Origin: Chloroflexota bacterium
Lineage (GTDB): Bacteria > Chloroflexota > Dehalococcoidia > SM23-28-2 > RBG-16-64-32
Direction: 5' to 3'
DNA: 64,000 bases
Assembly (NCBI GenBank): GCA_029262695.1
Contig: JAJCYV010000004.1
Coordinates: forward strand, 66,807 to 130,806
Shown: positions 1 through 9,134 of the stretch, in pieces
How positions within the stretch are numbered: the stretch's first letter is position 1
Layout: each line of letters begins with the position of its first letter
Position numbers and translations under genes: made by a program
The notes under the pieces: generated by a model
Database searches by the model: none
What the model was told of the DNA's origin: nothing
What the model saw: the letters and a program-made list of their open reading frames with translations, nothing else

Positions 1-806
1 AAGTACTCGCGCGGCACGCCGACTCGCAGCCCCTTCACGCCTTTGTCGATCGTCGCACCGTAGTCCGGCACCTCGACCGGCGCCGAGGTCGAGTCGCGCT
101 GGTCGTGGCCGGCGATCGCCTGCAGAACGGTCGCCGAGTCGCGGACAGAGCGGGTGAGCGTCCCGATCTGGTCGAGTGTCGAGCCGAAGGCGATGAGACC
201 AAAGCGGGAAACGCGTCCGTACGTCGGCTTCAGGCCGACGACGCCGCTCAGGGCCCCGGGCTGGCGCACGGAACCGCCCGTGTCGGAGCCCAGCGCCCAG
301 TAAGCCATGCCGGAGGCGACAGCCGCTGCCGAACCAGCCGAGGAGCCGCCCGGCACGCGGTCGAGCGCCCATGGGTTGTGCGTCGGCCCGTAGGCGGAGT
401 TCTCGCCGGAGGAGCCCATCGCGAATTCGTCCATGTTCGTCTTGCCGACCATCACGAAGCCGGCCTCGTTCAGGAGCGTGATTACGTTCGCGTCATAAAC
501 GGGCATGAACGGCTCCAGGATGTGCGACCCGGCCGTCGTGCGGACGCCCTTCGTCACGATGGCGTCCTTGATCGCCGCCGGAACGCCGGTCAGCGGGTTC
601 TCGTGACCTGCCGCGATCATCTCGTCGGCGCGCGCGGCCTGCGCCCGCGCTACCTCTTCCGACTCCGTGATGAAGGCGTTCAGGCGCTCGTCGACGGCGC
701 GTATGCGGTCGAACGCGGCCTGCGTCAGCTCGACGGAGGACACCTTGCCCTCGCGCAGGAGGCCGGCCGCCTCGTGCATCGTCATGCGGAGGACGTCGTC
801 GGACAT
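1..806 (-). CDS. gatA: Asp/Glu-tRNA amidotransferase subunit A (partial, C-terminus missing)
   Basis: GatA is the amidase subunit of GatCAB, which converts misacylated Glu-tRNA(Gln) and Asp-tRNA(Asn) to the amide forms in the cytoplasm. The reverse strand reads 268 codons from ATG at 806 with no stop before the window edge. Visible amidase-signature features are the Lys of AAIKD, the GGSSAGSAAAVASG glycine/serine-rich block and the following GSDTGGSVRQPG motif, which carry the Ser-cisSer-Lys triad. The start lies 3 nt after the gatC stop, so the order gatC-gatA fits one transcript. The C-terminal part of the enzyme lies outside the window. Confidence 0.96.
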   Translation of the reverse strand, partial: MSDDVLRMTMHEAAGLLREGKVSSVELTQAAFDRIRAVDERLNAFITESEEVARAQAARADEMIAAGHENPLTGVPAAIKDAIVTKGVRTTAGSHILEPFMPVYDANVITLLNEAGFVMVGKTNMDEFAMGSSGENSAYGPTHNPWALDRVPGGSSAGSAAAVASGMAYWALGSDTGGSVRQPGALSGVVGLKPTYGRVSRFGLIAFGSTLDQIGTLTRSVRDSATVLQAIAGHDQRDSTSAPVEVPDYGATIDKGVKGLRVGVPREY

Positions 807-809
807 GCG

Positions 810-1100
810 CTACTCTTCCAGCACGGCGCGAACGCGGAAGTAGCCGTTTTCCTGCGCCGGCGCGTTGGCCAGCACGTCGTCAGGGTCGGTGCAGGGCGCC
901 GTCTCATCGGAGCGCATCACGTTGTGCAGGTCAAGCGTGTAGGCGGTCGGCGGGACGTCGTCCGTGTCGAGCTGCTGCAGCTCCTCGAAGTAGTCAAGGA
1001 TCGACGAAAGCTGGCCGCTAAAGCGCTCAACGTCTTCCTCGGTGATCCCGAGGCGCGCCAGGCGGGCGATATGGCGTACTTCATCCGGTGTCAGTGACAT
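810..1100 (-). CDS. gatC: Asp/Glu-tRNA amidotransferase subunit C
   Basis: GatC is the small subunit that wraps around GatA and stabilises the GatCAB complex. The 96 residues begin MSLTPDEVRHIARLARLGI, the usual GatC N-terminus, and contain the LDTDDVPPT and MRSDE elements typical of the family. The reading frame is open further upstream, but family length and the N-terminal motif place the start at ATG 1100. A -10-like CATAAT sits 9 nt before it, with TTGCGA 18 nt further upstream, so the transcript may be leaderless even though a GGAGGG stretch also lies in the gap. The gene is followed directly by gatA and is divergent from the methyltransferase at 1190. Confidence 0.95.
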   Translation of the reverse strand: MSLTPDEVRHIARLARLGITEEDVERFSGQLSSILDYFEELQQLDTDDVPPTAYTLDLHNVMRSDETAPCTDPDDVLANAPAQENGYFRVRAVLEE

Positions 1101-1109
1101 GGCCCTCCG

Positions 1110-1115
1110 ATTATG
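1110..1115 (-). promoter_or_regulatory. -10-like hexamer CATAAT for gatCA
   Basis: CATAAT on the reverse strand ends 9 nt before the gatC ATG. TTGCGA at 1139-1134 is a possible -35 with an 18-nt spacer. Transcription would begin at or near the start codon. Confidence 0.45.
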
Positions 1116-1175
1116 GGTCGGGCGCGCCGCCAGTCGCAAGGCGCAGGCGTGCTGGCCGCTCACCCATCGACCCGC

Positions 1176-1181
1176 TACGCT
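1176..1181 (+). promoter_or_regulatory. -10-like hexamer TACGCT for the methyltransferase gene
   Basis: TACGCT ends 8 nt before the ATG at 1190, the same geometry as at gatC, the gene at 10901 and glpK. No good -35 is visible. Confidence 0.35.
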
Positions 1182-1189
1182 GAAACGGT

Positions 1190-1933
1190 ATGCGGAAGCG
1201 AACGCCGGTTGAGGCAACGGACAAGCGCGCGATCCGCGGCCATCCCAGCCAGGTCTGGACGCCGGGGCTGGAGCGCCGCCTCGCCCTCTTGCGCCGGCAC
1301 GTGCCACTGGAGGGCAAGCGCATCCTGGACGCCGGCTGTGGTGTCGGCGCCTTCGTGCGGCGCCTGCGCGAGTTCACGGCGGACGTCCACGGCTTCGACG
1401 TCGAGCGGGAGAGCGTCCAGCGCGGCGTCGAGGAGGTGCCCGGGCTCGGCCTCGCCGTGGCTGAGCAGCTACCATACCGGGACGGCGCCTTCGACGTCAT
1501 CCTCATGCACGAGGTGCTCGAGCACGTGGACGACGACCTCGATTCGCTGCGCGAGATGCGCAGAGTGCTGGCGCCGGGCGGTCGCCTCGTGATCTTCTGC
1601 CCGAACCGGCTCTACCCGTTCGAGACGCACGGCATCTTCATCGGCAAGAAGTACCGCTTTGGGAACTGGCCGCTCGTCAACTACCTGCCTGACTTCCTGC
1701 GCAACCGTCTCGTGCCGCACGCCCGCGTATACACGAAGGGCAAGTTGCGCCGTATCTACCGCAGGGCAGGCTTTCGGGCGCAGGTTCACTCGTTCGTATA
1801 CCCGGGCTTCGATCACGTAATGGCGCGGCGCAGGTACGTCGGGCGCGTGCTGCGCTGGCTCCTCTATCCGCTGGAAAATACGGGGCTCCGAATCTTTGGC
1901 CTCTCGCACTTCGTTGTACTAGTACGGAAATAG
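1190..1933 (+). CDS. Class I SAM-dependent methyltransferase
   Basis: This is a 247-residue Rossmann-fold methyltransferase of the type often found among envelope or lipid biosynthesis genes. Motif I (SAM-binding) reads ILDAGCGVGAF at about residues 44-54. The post-motif region PYRDGAFDVILMHEVLEHV at about 93-111 is typical of Methyltransf_11 proteins. The C-terminal third has a hydrophobic and basic stretch that may touch the membrane. The substrate cannot be inferred. It stands alone, 30 nt before the penicillin-binding protein gene, with which it may be co-transcribed. The ATG start is supported by a TACGCT hexamer 8 nt upstream. Confidence 0.85.
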   Translation: MRKRTPVEATDKRAIRGHPSQVWTPGLERRLALLRRHVPLEGKRILDAGCGVGAFVRRLREFTADVHGFDVERESVQRGVEEVPGLGLAVAEQLPYRDGAFDVILMHEVLEHVDDDLDSLREMRRVLAPGGRLVIFCPNRLYPFETHGIFIGKKYRFGNWPLVNYLPDFLRNRLVPHARVYTKGKLRRIYRRAGFRAQVHSFVYPGFDHVMARRRYVGRVLRWLLYPLENTGLRIFGLSHFVVLVRK

Positions 1934-1963
1934 CCGCACACGGAGAATCACACAGGATAGAAT

Positions 1964-4465
1964 TTGCCCAAGATATACCGCGTCCGCCGCAAAAGGGCAC
2001 GACAGGCGAACGTCCGGCGCGGCCGCACCTTTCGCTCTCGCCTGACCTCGCTCCTCACATTGATGCTCTTCGTCGGCGTCCTCGCAGTCATCGCCGCCGG
2101 CGTTGGGGGTTTCATCGTGTACCGGGGCTACGCCAACGACCTGCGCGAGCCGCAAGAGGTCATCAACTCGAACACCATCGGTTCGAGCATCATCTACGAT
2201 CGCCACGGCAACAAACTGTACGAGTACATCCCGGAGTTTGAGGGCCTGCGCGATCCGGTGCCTCTGGCCGAGATCTCCCCCTACCTGATCGCCGCCACGA
2301 TCGCCACGGAGGACTCCAGCTTCTACGGCAACCCGGGCGTCAACTACAAGGGCCTCGCCCGCGCTGCCTGGGAAAACCTGACGCCGTTCGGGCCGGGCCT
2401 CTTCGAGGGCAGTGGTGGTAGCTCCATCACTCAGCAACTGGCCCGCAATATCTACATCGACTTCGACGAGCGATCGGCGCGCGGGAAGACGGGAGTCGAG
2501 CGCAAGGTCAAGGAGACCGTGATCGCGCTTGAACTCAAGCAGAACTACTCCGACGATCAGATCCTGGAGTGGTATCTCAACCAGATCTTCTACGGCGCCA
2601 ACGCATACGGCGCCGAGGCCTCCGCCGGCCAGTTCTTCGGCAAGACCGCCCAGGACCTCACTCTGGCCCAGGCGGCGCTCCTCGCAGGGCTTCCGCAGGC
2701 GCCCGGCGACTACGACCCGACGGACTCCGAAAAGCTGCCCTTTGCCAAAGCCCGCCAACTCCAGGTCCTCGACCTGATGATCGAACACCTGAACGAGGTG
2801 AACTCGATCCCGACGGCCGGCGACAAGGGCGACCCGCTGCTCACGCTCTCCGTCGCCGAGATCGAAGCCGCGAAGGACGCGCCCCTGGACTTCGTCGACA
2901 CCTCGATCGACATCCTTGCCCCCCACTGGGTCTGGTACGTCGAGGACGAGATCACAAAGATGTGCCACGCCGGCCTGTTCGAGCCGCCCGGCGAAATCTC
3001 CTGCGACAAGGTCGTGCGCCAGGGCGGCCTCCGCATCACTTCCACGATCGACCTCGGCCTCAACTCGATCGCCGAACGGATCATCGAGGAAGAGCTCACG
3101 CGCACGGAAGGGCAGTACGGCGGGCACAACGGCTCGCTCGTCGCTATCCGTCCAGGCACCGGCGAGATCCTCGCCTACGTCGGTAGCCGCGACTACGATC
3201 GCGAAGATATCGACGGCGAGGTCGACATCGCCCAATCTCTGCAGTCGCACGGATCGACGATGAAGGTGTTCACGTACCTCAAGGCGTTCGAAGACGGCTG
3301 GGTGCCGTCGACCTTCGTGGAAGACAAGAAGCTTGTGCTGGATGTCGGCGGTCTGCCGCGCGCGGTCAACAACTGGAACAACTCCTTCCTCGGCGAAATC
3401 ACAGTCCGCAAGGGCCTCTCGCAGTCCGTCAACACCACGGCCGTGCGCACGCTGATGGACGTCGGCGAAGACCGCATGCGCGAACTCGCGCACCGTATGG
3501 GCATCACCGACCTCCGACAGGGCGATTGCGGGCCGACGATCACGCTCGGCGCCTGCGAGGTGCAGCTCATCGACCAGACGTTCGCCTACGCCGTGCTCGC
3601 AAACAACGGCACGATGATCGGCCGCCCGACGTCCGAGGAGCTGCCGGACGGCTACCGCCAGCTCGACCAGGTCTCCGTGCTCTCGATCACGGACGCCGAC
3701 GGTAGCCCCGTCTACACCTTTAACGACCCGGAAGAAATCCAGGTCGTAGAGCCCGCTTACGCCTACATGGTCACGGACATCCTCTCCCGAGACGCGATCT
3801 ACTGGAGTCGGCTGACGATCGACCGGCCGGCGGCCTCGAAGACCGGCACCAGCGAAGAATTCCGCGACGGTGTGCTGATGGGCTACACGCCGGACCTGGC
3901 CGTCGGCGTCTGGATGGGCAACGCTGATAACTCGCAGATGGCACCCGGTACGTACTCGTCCGTCGGCTCGGGGCCCATCTGGCGCATCTTCATGGGGGAA
4001 GCTCACGCTTACCTGGAGCTGCCGCCGCGGTCGTTCGAACGGCCAAGCGACATCTCCCTCATCGACTGCGGCGGCCGGAGCGAAGTCTTCAAGAAGGGCA
4101 CACCGGCGGTCAAGGACGGTGGTTGCCGCGGCCCGGACGGCAGCGGTGGCATCGCAACACCGACCCCCGGAGGCCCGGTGTTCCCGACGACTTCCGGCAG
4201 CGCGACGCCGACGCCGGACAAGCCAACAGCCTTCTTCTACACCGTTCGCGAGGGTGACACGATCGAGTTCGTCGCCGAACTCTTCGCCGTCGACCTCGAA
4301 GACCTGCTCAAGGCGAACGGCCTCGTCGAGGGCGAGATCATCTTCCGTGGCGACGTGCTCATCATCCCGGGTCAGACGCAGACCAACCCGAGCCCGGATC
4401 CCGATCCCGGCCCTGATGTTGAATTCGAGGGCGTGATCGTGCCCGTCCCCTCCGGCGGCGACTGA
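1964..4465 (+). CDS. Class A penicillin-binding protein (PBP1A type) with C-terminal LysM
   Basis: This bifunctional peptidoglycan synthase (833 residues) polymerises lipid II and cross-links peptides at the outer face of the membrane. A basic N-terminus precedes one membrane helix (about residues 28-50). The GT51 domain shows EDSSFY (Glu about 116) and GSSITQQLARN (about 151). The transpeptidase has STMK with Ser431 and Lys434, SVN with Ser488, and KTGT from Lys626. After a Pro/Thr-rich linker, a LysM-like repeat (about 763-807) could bind glycan, an uncommon addition to PBP1A. The start is TTG at 1964; AGGAT lies just upstream. A TAGAAT directly before the TTG resembles a -10, so the true start could be slightly later. 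Confidence 0.93.
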   Translation: MPKIYRVRRKRARQANVRRGRTFRSRLTSLLTLMLFVGVLAVIAAGVGGFIVYRGYANDLREPQEVINSNTIGSSIIYDRHGNKLYEYIPEFEGLRDPVPLAEISPYLIAATIATEDSSFYGNPGVNYKGLARAAWENLTPFGPGLFEGSGGSSITQQLARNIYIDFDERSARGKTGVERKVKETVIALELKQNYSDDQILEWYLNQIFYGANAYGAEASAGQFFGKTAQDLTLAQAALLAGLPQAPGDYDPTDSEKLPFAKARQLQVLDLMIEHLNEVNSIPTAGDKGDPLLTLSVAEIEAAKDAPLDFVDTSIDILAPHWVWYVEDEITKMCHAGLFEPPGEISCDKVVRQGGLRITSTIDLGLNSIAERIIEEELTRTEGQYGGHNGSLVAIRPGTGEILAYVGSRDYDREDIDGEVDIAQSLQSHGSTMKVFTYLKAFEDGWVPSTFVEDKKLVLDVGGLPRAVNNWNNSFLGEITVRKGLSQSVNTTAVRTLMDVGEDRMRELAHRMGITDLRQGDCGPTITLGACEVQLIDQTFAYAVLANNGTMIGRPTSEELPDGYRQLDQVSVLSITDADGSPVYTFNDPEEIQVVEPAYAYMVTDILSRDAIYWSRLTIDRPAASKTGTSEEFRDGVLMGYTPDLAVGVWMGNADNSQMAPGTYSSVGSGPIWRIFMGEAHAYLELPPRSFERPSDISLIDCGGRSEVFKKGTPAVKDGGCRGPDGSGGIATPTPGGPVFPTTSGSATPTPDKPTAFFYTVREGDTIEFVAELFAVDLEDLLKANGLVEGEIIFRGDVLIIPGQTQTNPSPDPDPGPDVEFEGVIVPVPSGGD

Positions 4466-4544
4466 ACCATCCTCCGCTTGCTGCAACGACTCACCGGGCA
4501 GTAGCCTAGTCCCGATATGAACCGCGCTGCAGGAAGCCCCGCCT

Positions 4545-6782
4545 GTGGCTGACGAGGGCCGCGGCCGCTCGTTCGTCCGCCGCCAGCGACCCAGCCGGGG
4601 CGACGGCGAGCGCAAGGCCGAGGACGAACCGAAGCCTAAAGACGAGGGCCAGCGCCCCGCGGCCGAACCCGAGCAGCCGCCGCGGGAGTCGAGCGACCGA
4701 ATCGTCGTTCCCCGTCAGGAGCGCGGCCGCAGCGAATCGCCCGTCGACGTCGAGCTGAGGGAGGTGCGCTGGGGCGCGACCTCACGTGGCGCCTACCTGC
4801 GCGTCGTCCCCTCGCAGCAGCGCTTCACCCGCGTCGGCGCAGGCCACATCGCGGCGACACGCATCGGCAGCCGCCCCGTCGGCCGCATCGAGCGCATCGT
4901 GCAGGTCCTCAAAGGCACAATCCTCGGCAGCCCGATCGCGACCGCCCAGTCGATCCATGAACGGCTGACGAAGCTCAAGGCGCTCGCCATCCTCGGCTCT
5001 GACCCGCTTTCGTCGTCCGCCTACGCGACGGAGGAAGCGCTGATCCTGCTCACCTTCGCCGGTGTGGCCGGACTTGACTACCTTCTGCCGATCGGTCTCG
5101 TAGTCGCCGCTCTGTTGATCCTCGTCATGATGTCCTACCGCCAGACGATCAAGGCCTATCCCGGCGGTGGCGGCGCCTACGCCGTCTCTCACGACAACCT
5201 CGGGCGATACCCCGGCCTCGTCGCCGCCGGTGCGCTGATGGTGGACTACACGCTGCTCGTCTCGGTCAGCGTCTCCGCCGGCGTGGCGGCGATTACGTCC
5301 GCCGTGCCGGAGCTCTTCGACTACCGCGTGCCGATGGCGATCGCCTTCGTCGCCTTCTTCACCATGGGCAACCTGCGCGGCATCCGCGAGTCCGGCTCGT
5401 TCTTTGCCGCGCCGACGTACTTCTTCATCCTCGCCATGGGCGGCACTATCGCCGTCGGCTTCGTACGCGTTCTTATCGGCGACTCGCCCGGCTCGTTCAC
5501 AGAGGCCGCGCCGCCGGCGGAGGAGATCGTCGCCACGCAGGGCCTCACTATCTGGCTCGTGCTTCGGGCCTTCTCCTCCGGGGCGTCTGCGTTGACCGGC
5601 GTTGAGACGATCGCCAACGGGACGCCCACGTTCAAGCCGCCGGAGGCGAAGAACGCGCGGATGACGATGGCGGTCATGGCCGGCATCGCCGTCTACATGT
5701 TCCTTGGCATCACGTTCGTCGTCAGCCGCTTCGGTCTCGTGCCCGAGACGGACCAAACGCTCGTCTCGGCGCTTGGCCGCACTGTCTGGGGTGAGAACGT
5801 CATCTACTACGCTTTCCAGGCCACGACGGCGATGGTCCTCTTCCTCGCTGCCAACAGCAGCTTCAACGCCTTCCCGCTGCTCGGTTCGATCCTGGCCCGC
5901 GACCACTACCTGCCGCGCCAGTTCAACTTTCGCGGCGATCGCCTGGCGTTCTCCAACGGGATACTCGTGCTGGCCCTCATCGCCTGCGTCCTGCTGGTCA
6001 TCTACGGCGCCTCAGTGACGAAGCTGATCCCGCTATACGCCGTCGGCGTCTTCATCGCCTTTACCCTCTCCCAACTGGGCATGGTGAAGCGCTGGTGGAT
6101 GCGGCGCGAGCCGGGCTGGCGGGGGAGCATGGCGCTGAACGTCGTCGGGCTCGGCGCGACGGCCGCCGTCGCGGTGATCATCGGCGCGACGAAGTTCGCG
6201 CAGGGCGCCTGGATATCGCTCGTCATGGTGGTGGTGCTCGTCGCTGTCTTCGCGATGATCCGCCGGCACTACGACTGGTACGAGCGGCAGGTCAAAGTCG
6301 ACGAAGACGATGTCCGGCGCAGGGAGCCGCCGCCAAGGCCGCTGGTGGAGCGAGGCCGCGGCGAGCACGCGGTCGTCCCCGTTGACGCCATCAACAGGAT
6401 CACAATGGGTGCGATCGACATGGCCCGCGAAATCTCCATCAAGATCGCCGCCGTCCACCTCGCCGACAACCGGGATCAGGCGGAGGAGTTCCGCCAGCAC
6501 TGGGACGACCTGATGCCGGACGTGCCGTTGCTGATCATCGAGTCGCCTTACCGCGCCTTCGCCGGGCCGATGATCGCCTACATCGATAGCCTGGAGCGCA
6601 CCGAAGGCGACGCCCCGATCACTGTCATCCTCCCCGGCTTCCGGGCGCACCACTGGTGGGAGAGCCTCCTCCACAACCAGGCGATCCGCCGCCTGCGTCC
6701 GTTCCTGGACGAGCACGAGCGCGTCCGTATCCTGGACTTTGACTATGACGTGCGCGAGCCGGCCCAGGCGCCGCCGGACTAG
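4545..6782 (+). CDS. APC-superfamily permease, KimA/YdaO-like (probable potassium importer)
   Basis: This is a 745-residue polytopic membrane protein. An Arg/Glu-rich N-terminal extension of about 130 residues precedes SDPLSSSAYATEE (about 151-163), a sequence typical of the KimA/YdaO branch of the APC superfamily. About 12 hydrophobic segments follow, including the PGGGGAY motif of TM2. A cytoplasmic C-terminal domain of about 170 residues ends the protein. KimA in Bacillus is a proton-coupled K+ importer inhibited by c-di-AMP; that function is inferred here from the family. The start is GTG at 4545 with AGGAAG upstream. Its last 4 nt overlap the convergent metalloprotease gene. An amino-acid permease is the main alternative. 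Confidence 0.75.
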   Translation: MADEGRGRSFVRRQRPSRGDGERKAEDEPKPKDEGQRPAAEPEQPPRESSDRIVVPRQERGRSESPVDVELREVRWGATSRGAYLRVVPSQQRFTRVGAGHIAATRIGSRPVGRIERIVQVLKGTILGSPIATAQSIHERLTKLKALAILGSDPLSSSAYATEEALILLTFAGVAGLDYLLPIGLVVAALLILVMMSYRQTIKAYPGGGGAYAVSHDNLGRYPGLVAAGALMVDYTLLVSVSVSAGVAAITSAVPELFDYRVPMAIAFVAFFTMGNLRGIRESGSFFAAPTYFFILAMGGTIAVGFVRVLIGDSPGSFTEAAPPAEEIVATQGLTIWLVLRAFSSGASALTGVETIANGTPTFKPPEAKNARMTMAVMAGIAVYMFLGITFVVSRFGLVPETDQTLVSALGRTVWGENVIYYAFQATTAMVLFLAANSSFNAFPLLGSILARDHYLPRQFNFRGDRLAFSNGILVLALIACVLLVIYGASVTKLIPLYAVGVFIAFTLSQLGMVKRWWMRREPGWRGSMALNVVGLGATAAVAVIIGATKFAQGAWISLVMVVVLVAVFAMIRRHYDWYERQVKVDEDDVRRREPPPRPLVERGRGEHAVVPVDAINRITMGAIDMAREISIKIAAVHLADNRDQAEEFRQHWDDLMPDVPLLIIESPYRAFAGPMIAYIDSLERTEGDAPITVILPGFRAHHWWESLLHNQAIRRLRPFLDEHERVRILDFDYDVREPAQAPPD

Positions 6783-8008
6783 CCGCCGCCGAGCAGTTCG
6801 TCCAGTCCGCCTTGCGTTGTGATCGCTGAAGCCTGGCGCACGAACTCGCCGGGCGAGCCGGCCTGCTCCAGGAGCGCCGCCAGCTTCGGTCCGATCGGGT
6901 CGACCGAGGCCGGCGTGTCGGCGTAGAAGCCGAAGAACGCGAAGTACGCCTGGTTCAGCCGGCGAATGTAGCGGCCCTTCACCTCGAACTCGTCGCGCTT
7001 GCGCTCCATCAGCGCCTCCGCCTCCTCGATCCGCTCGTCTGCCAGCATCTCCTCCACCTCCACGCGCAGCGCTCGCATCTCGGCGTTGAAATCGAACGGC
7101 TCTTCGGGTGCGTCAGGCGCTGGCGCAGGCGTCGCGCTCGCGCCGGGCGTTGGCGACGGTGATTCCGGCTCCAGCGGTCCGTACCTCTCGAAGTAGAGGC
7201 GCGCCAGCTCGCTCCCGGCGATGTTCGCGACGCTCTCGTTCAGCGTGCGGGCCTCGCCGCCCTCGAAATAGCTGCGTCCCAGCGGGAAGAAGATCAGGTA
7301 CTGGTGCAGCCACTCGTGGAAAACCGTATCGACGACGCGCTCGTAAGAGCGGCCCTCGTTGATCACGCTCGGGTACGTCGCCACGCCGCCCGTCGTCACG
7401 ACCAGCGCCGAGACGTTCGGGTCGTCGGTCTCGACTCTGTTCTCGATGCCGAGCGCCGTCTCACTGGAGAGACCGGGCGTCAGCAGGTGCGAGTCGTCCA
7501 GCTCGATGCCGTCGCGCGGCGAGACAGCCAGCACGCGCGGTGGCGGGTCGAGCTCGAAGTCGACCGGTGGGAAGATGAGGCCGAGGTCGCTGAAGAGCGG
7601 CGGTTCCAGCGCCAGGGCCTGCTCCTCCAGCACGGACGTCACGCGCCCCTCGATGATGTCCTCGACCCGTGCCTCGAGGTCGTCCCGTTCCTCCTCCGCC
7701 CGCTCCAGGTCGTGCGAGCCCGGCGCCTCTCTGGTCAGCTCGTCGATCTCGTCTCCCAGCGCGAAGTAGCGCCGCAGGGCGTCGTCATCGCTCCCTTGCT
7801 CGTCGCGGAATATGTTGCCGATCTTGTACAGCCACTTCTGCGGGAAGTGCTTCAGCTCCCAGGTGACGAGGTTGAACGAGTTGCGGTTTGCCGCCGCCTC
7901 AGCCGCGTTCGACGGCCCGGTCGCATCGAAGACCAGGACGGCGCCCACGACCGCGAACGCGCCGAGCAGCGTCAGGCAGGCGGCATACGCCGCGATCAGG
8001 TATCGCAT
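6779..8008 (-). CDS. Membrane-anchored HExxH metalloprotease-like protein, function unknown
   Basis: This 409-residue protein has one N-terminal membrane helix (about residues 5-28), then a soluble extracytoplasmic part. HEWLH at 231-235 is a zinc-metalloprotease HExxH motif, and NESVAN with Glu258, 23 residues later, fits a gluzincin third ligand. A Pro/Ala-rich insertion follows at about residues 280-300, then a charged helical stretch and a tail rich in aromatic residues. I do not recognise a named family. It lies downstream of the ABC importer operon on the same strand with a 45-nt gap, so read-through is possible. No substrate can be proposed. Confidence 0.7.
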   Translation of the reverse strand: MRYLIAAYAACLTLLGAFAVVGAVLVFDATGPSNAAEAAANRNSFNLVTWELKHFPQKWLYKIGNIFRDEQGSDDDALRRYFALGDEIDELTREAPGSHDLERAEEERDDLEARVEDIIEGRVTSVLEEQALALEPPLFSDLGLIFPPVDFELDPPPRVLAVSPRDGIELDDSHLLTPGLSSETALGIENRVETDDPNVSALVVTTGGVATYPSVINEGRSYERVVDTVFHEWLHQYLIFFPLGRSYFEGGEARTLNESVANIAGSELARLYFERYGPLEPESPSPTPGASATPAPAPDAPEEPFDFNAEMRALRVEVEEMLADERIEEAEALMERKRDEFEVKGRYIRRLNQAYFAFFGFYADTPASVDPIGPKLAALLEQAGSPGEFVRQASAITTQGGLDELLGGG

Positions 8009-8053
8009 CGTCCTATTGTGATACGTCGCGGCCCGGTCTGCCGCGCTCGCCGG

Positions 8054-9124
8054 CTACTCGCCGTTGTCGTCCGCCGTGAAGTCCTCAGTGAACACGAGCG
8101 AAACGTCTGCGATCGCCTGCGGCAGGCCGTTATGCGCGATCAGGAAATCGTGCAGCGCCTGCCACTGCGAAAGCGTCTGCCCGCCGATGCCCAGGTGCTC
8201 GTAGAAGGTGCTGGGCTGCGCCATCTCAAGCTCAGTGTCCAGCATGTAGCGCTGATGTTCGCGGTCCTCCTGTGGCGCGTACTGCAGCACGATGTCAATC
8301 GCCTCCTCGCGGTTCGCTTCCGCGTAGGCGATTGCGCGCAGGACGGCGCGTGTGAATCTCGCCGTGATCTCCGGGTTCTCCTCCGCGTACTCGCGCGTCG
8401 TCACGTACGACAGGCCGAGCGTCGGCGCGCCGTAGTCGGCGGCGGTGAAGACACGTGTCTCGTAGCCCTCGCGGCTCAGCGTGTCCGGCTCGTTGGCGAT
8501 GAACACGGGGAAGATGTCGACGAGCCCTTCCGTCAGCACCTGCGGCGCGAAGCCGACGCGCACCGCCTCGACGTCGGAGCGGCCGAGGTCGTGCGCCTCG
8601 AGGATCGCCAGGTAGTCCGGCGGTACGTCGCTGCCCTTGTAGCCCGCGGTCTTGCCGGCCCAGTCGGCTGGCGACTCGATGCCGGAGTCCGCCAGCACTG
8701 CGAACCCCTGCTGGCCGGTCTGTCCGATCAGCGCCAGCGAAACGACCTCGATCACCGGGTCTCCTGTCCACTTCTCCAGCAGCGCCGTGGCGTCGGACGT
8801 CGAGAACTGCACCTGGCCCGTGGCGAGCAGCCGGAAGTTGTCGCCGGACGTGGCGACGTGCTGGATATCTACCTCCAGGTTCTCCTCGGCGAAGAAGCCC
8901 TTCTCCTGAGCCACGTAAGCGCCCACGAACGGCAGGTTCGCCTGTGGTTTGAACCCGGCCATGAACGTTACCTCGTCCGGGGGGCCCAGCGTCGCGGCGC
9001 CGGTCGCGCTGAGGGCGGACGGCCCCGGAGTCCCGCCGCCATCGTCGTCATCGTTGCAGGCTGCGAAGGTGAGGGCGACGAACAGCGCCGTCAGCAGGGC
9101 GAACGCGAATCGGTGGTTCTTCAT
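8054..9124 (-). CDS. ABC importer substrate-binding lipoprotein, NMT1/THI5-like
   Basis: This 356-residue extracytoplasmic binding protein has a signal peptide ending FAAC with the lipid-attachment Cys at residue 23, followed by an Asp/Gly-rich linker. The mature part starts with GFKPQANLPFVGAYVAQEKG, characteristic of the NMT1/THI5-like (SsuA/ThiY/RibY) family. Members bind pyrimidine precursors of thiamine, riboflavin or sulfonates; the sequence alone does not decide between them. The gene is last in the operon ATPase-permease-binding protein, 10 nt after the permease stop. Confidence 0.88.
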   Translation of the reverse strand: MKNHRFAFALLTALFVALTFAACNDDDDGGGTPGPSALSATGAATLGPPDEVTFMAGFKPQANLPFVGAYVAQEKGFFAEENLEVDIQHVATSGDNFRLLATGQVQFSTSDATALLEKWTGDPVIEVVSLALIGQTGQQGFAVLADSGIESPADWAGKTAGYKGSDVPPDYLAILEAHDLGRSDVEAVRVGFAPQVLTEGLVDIFPVFIANEPDTLSREGYETRVFTAADYGAPTLGLSYVTTREYAEENPEITARFTRAVLRAIAYAEANREEAIDIVLQYAPQEDREHQRYMLDTELEMAQPSTFYEHLGIGGQTLSQWQALHDFLIAHNGLPQAIADVSLVFTEDFTADDNGE

Positions 9125-9134
9125 ACAGTGTCTC

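Noticed and set aside
1919-4615. Very long open frame antisense to the penicillin-binding protein gene
   Set aside because: It is a high-GC shadow: composition is Arg/Asp/Val-rich, no domain is recognisable, and the opposite strand has clear catalytic motifs.
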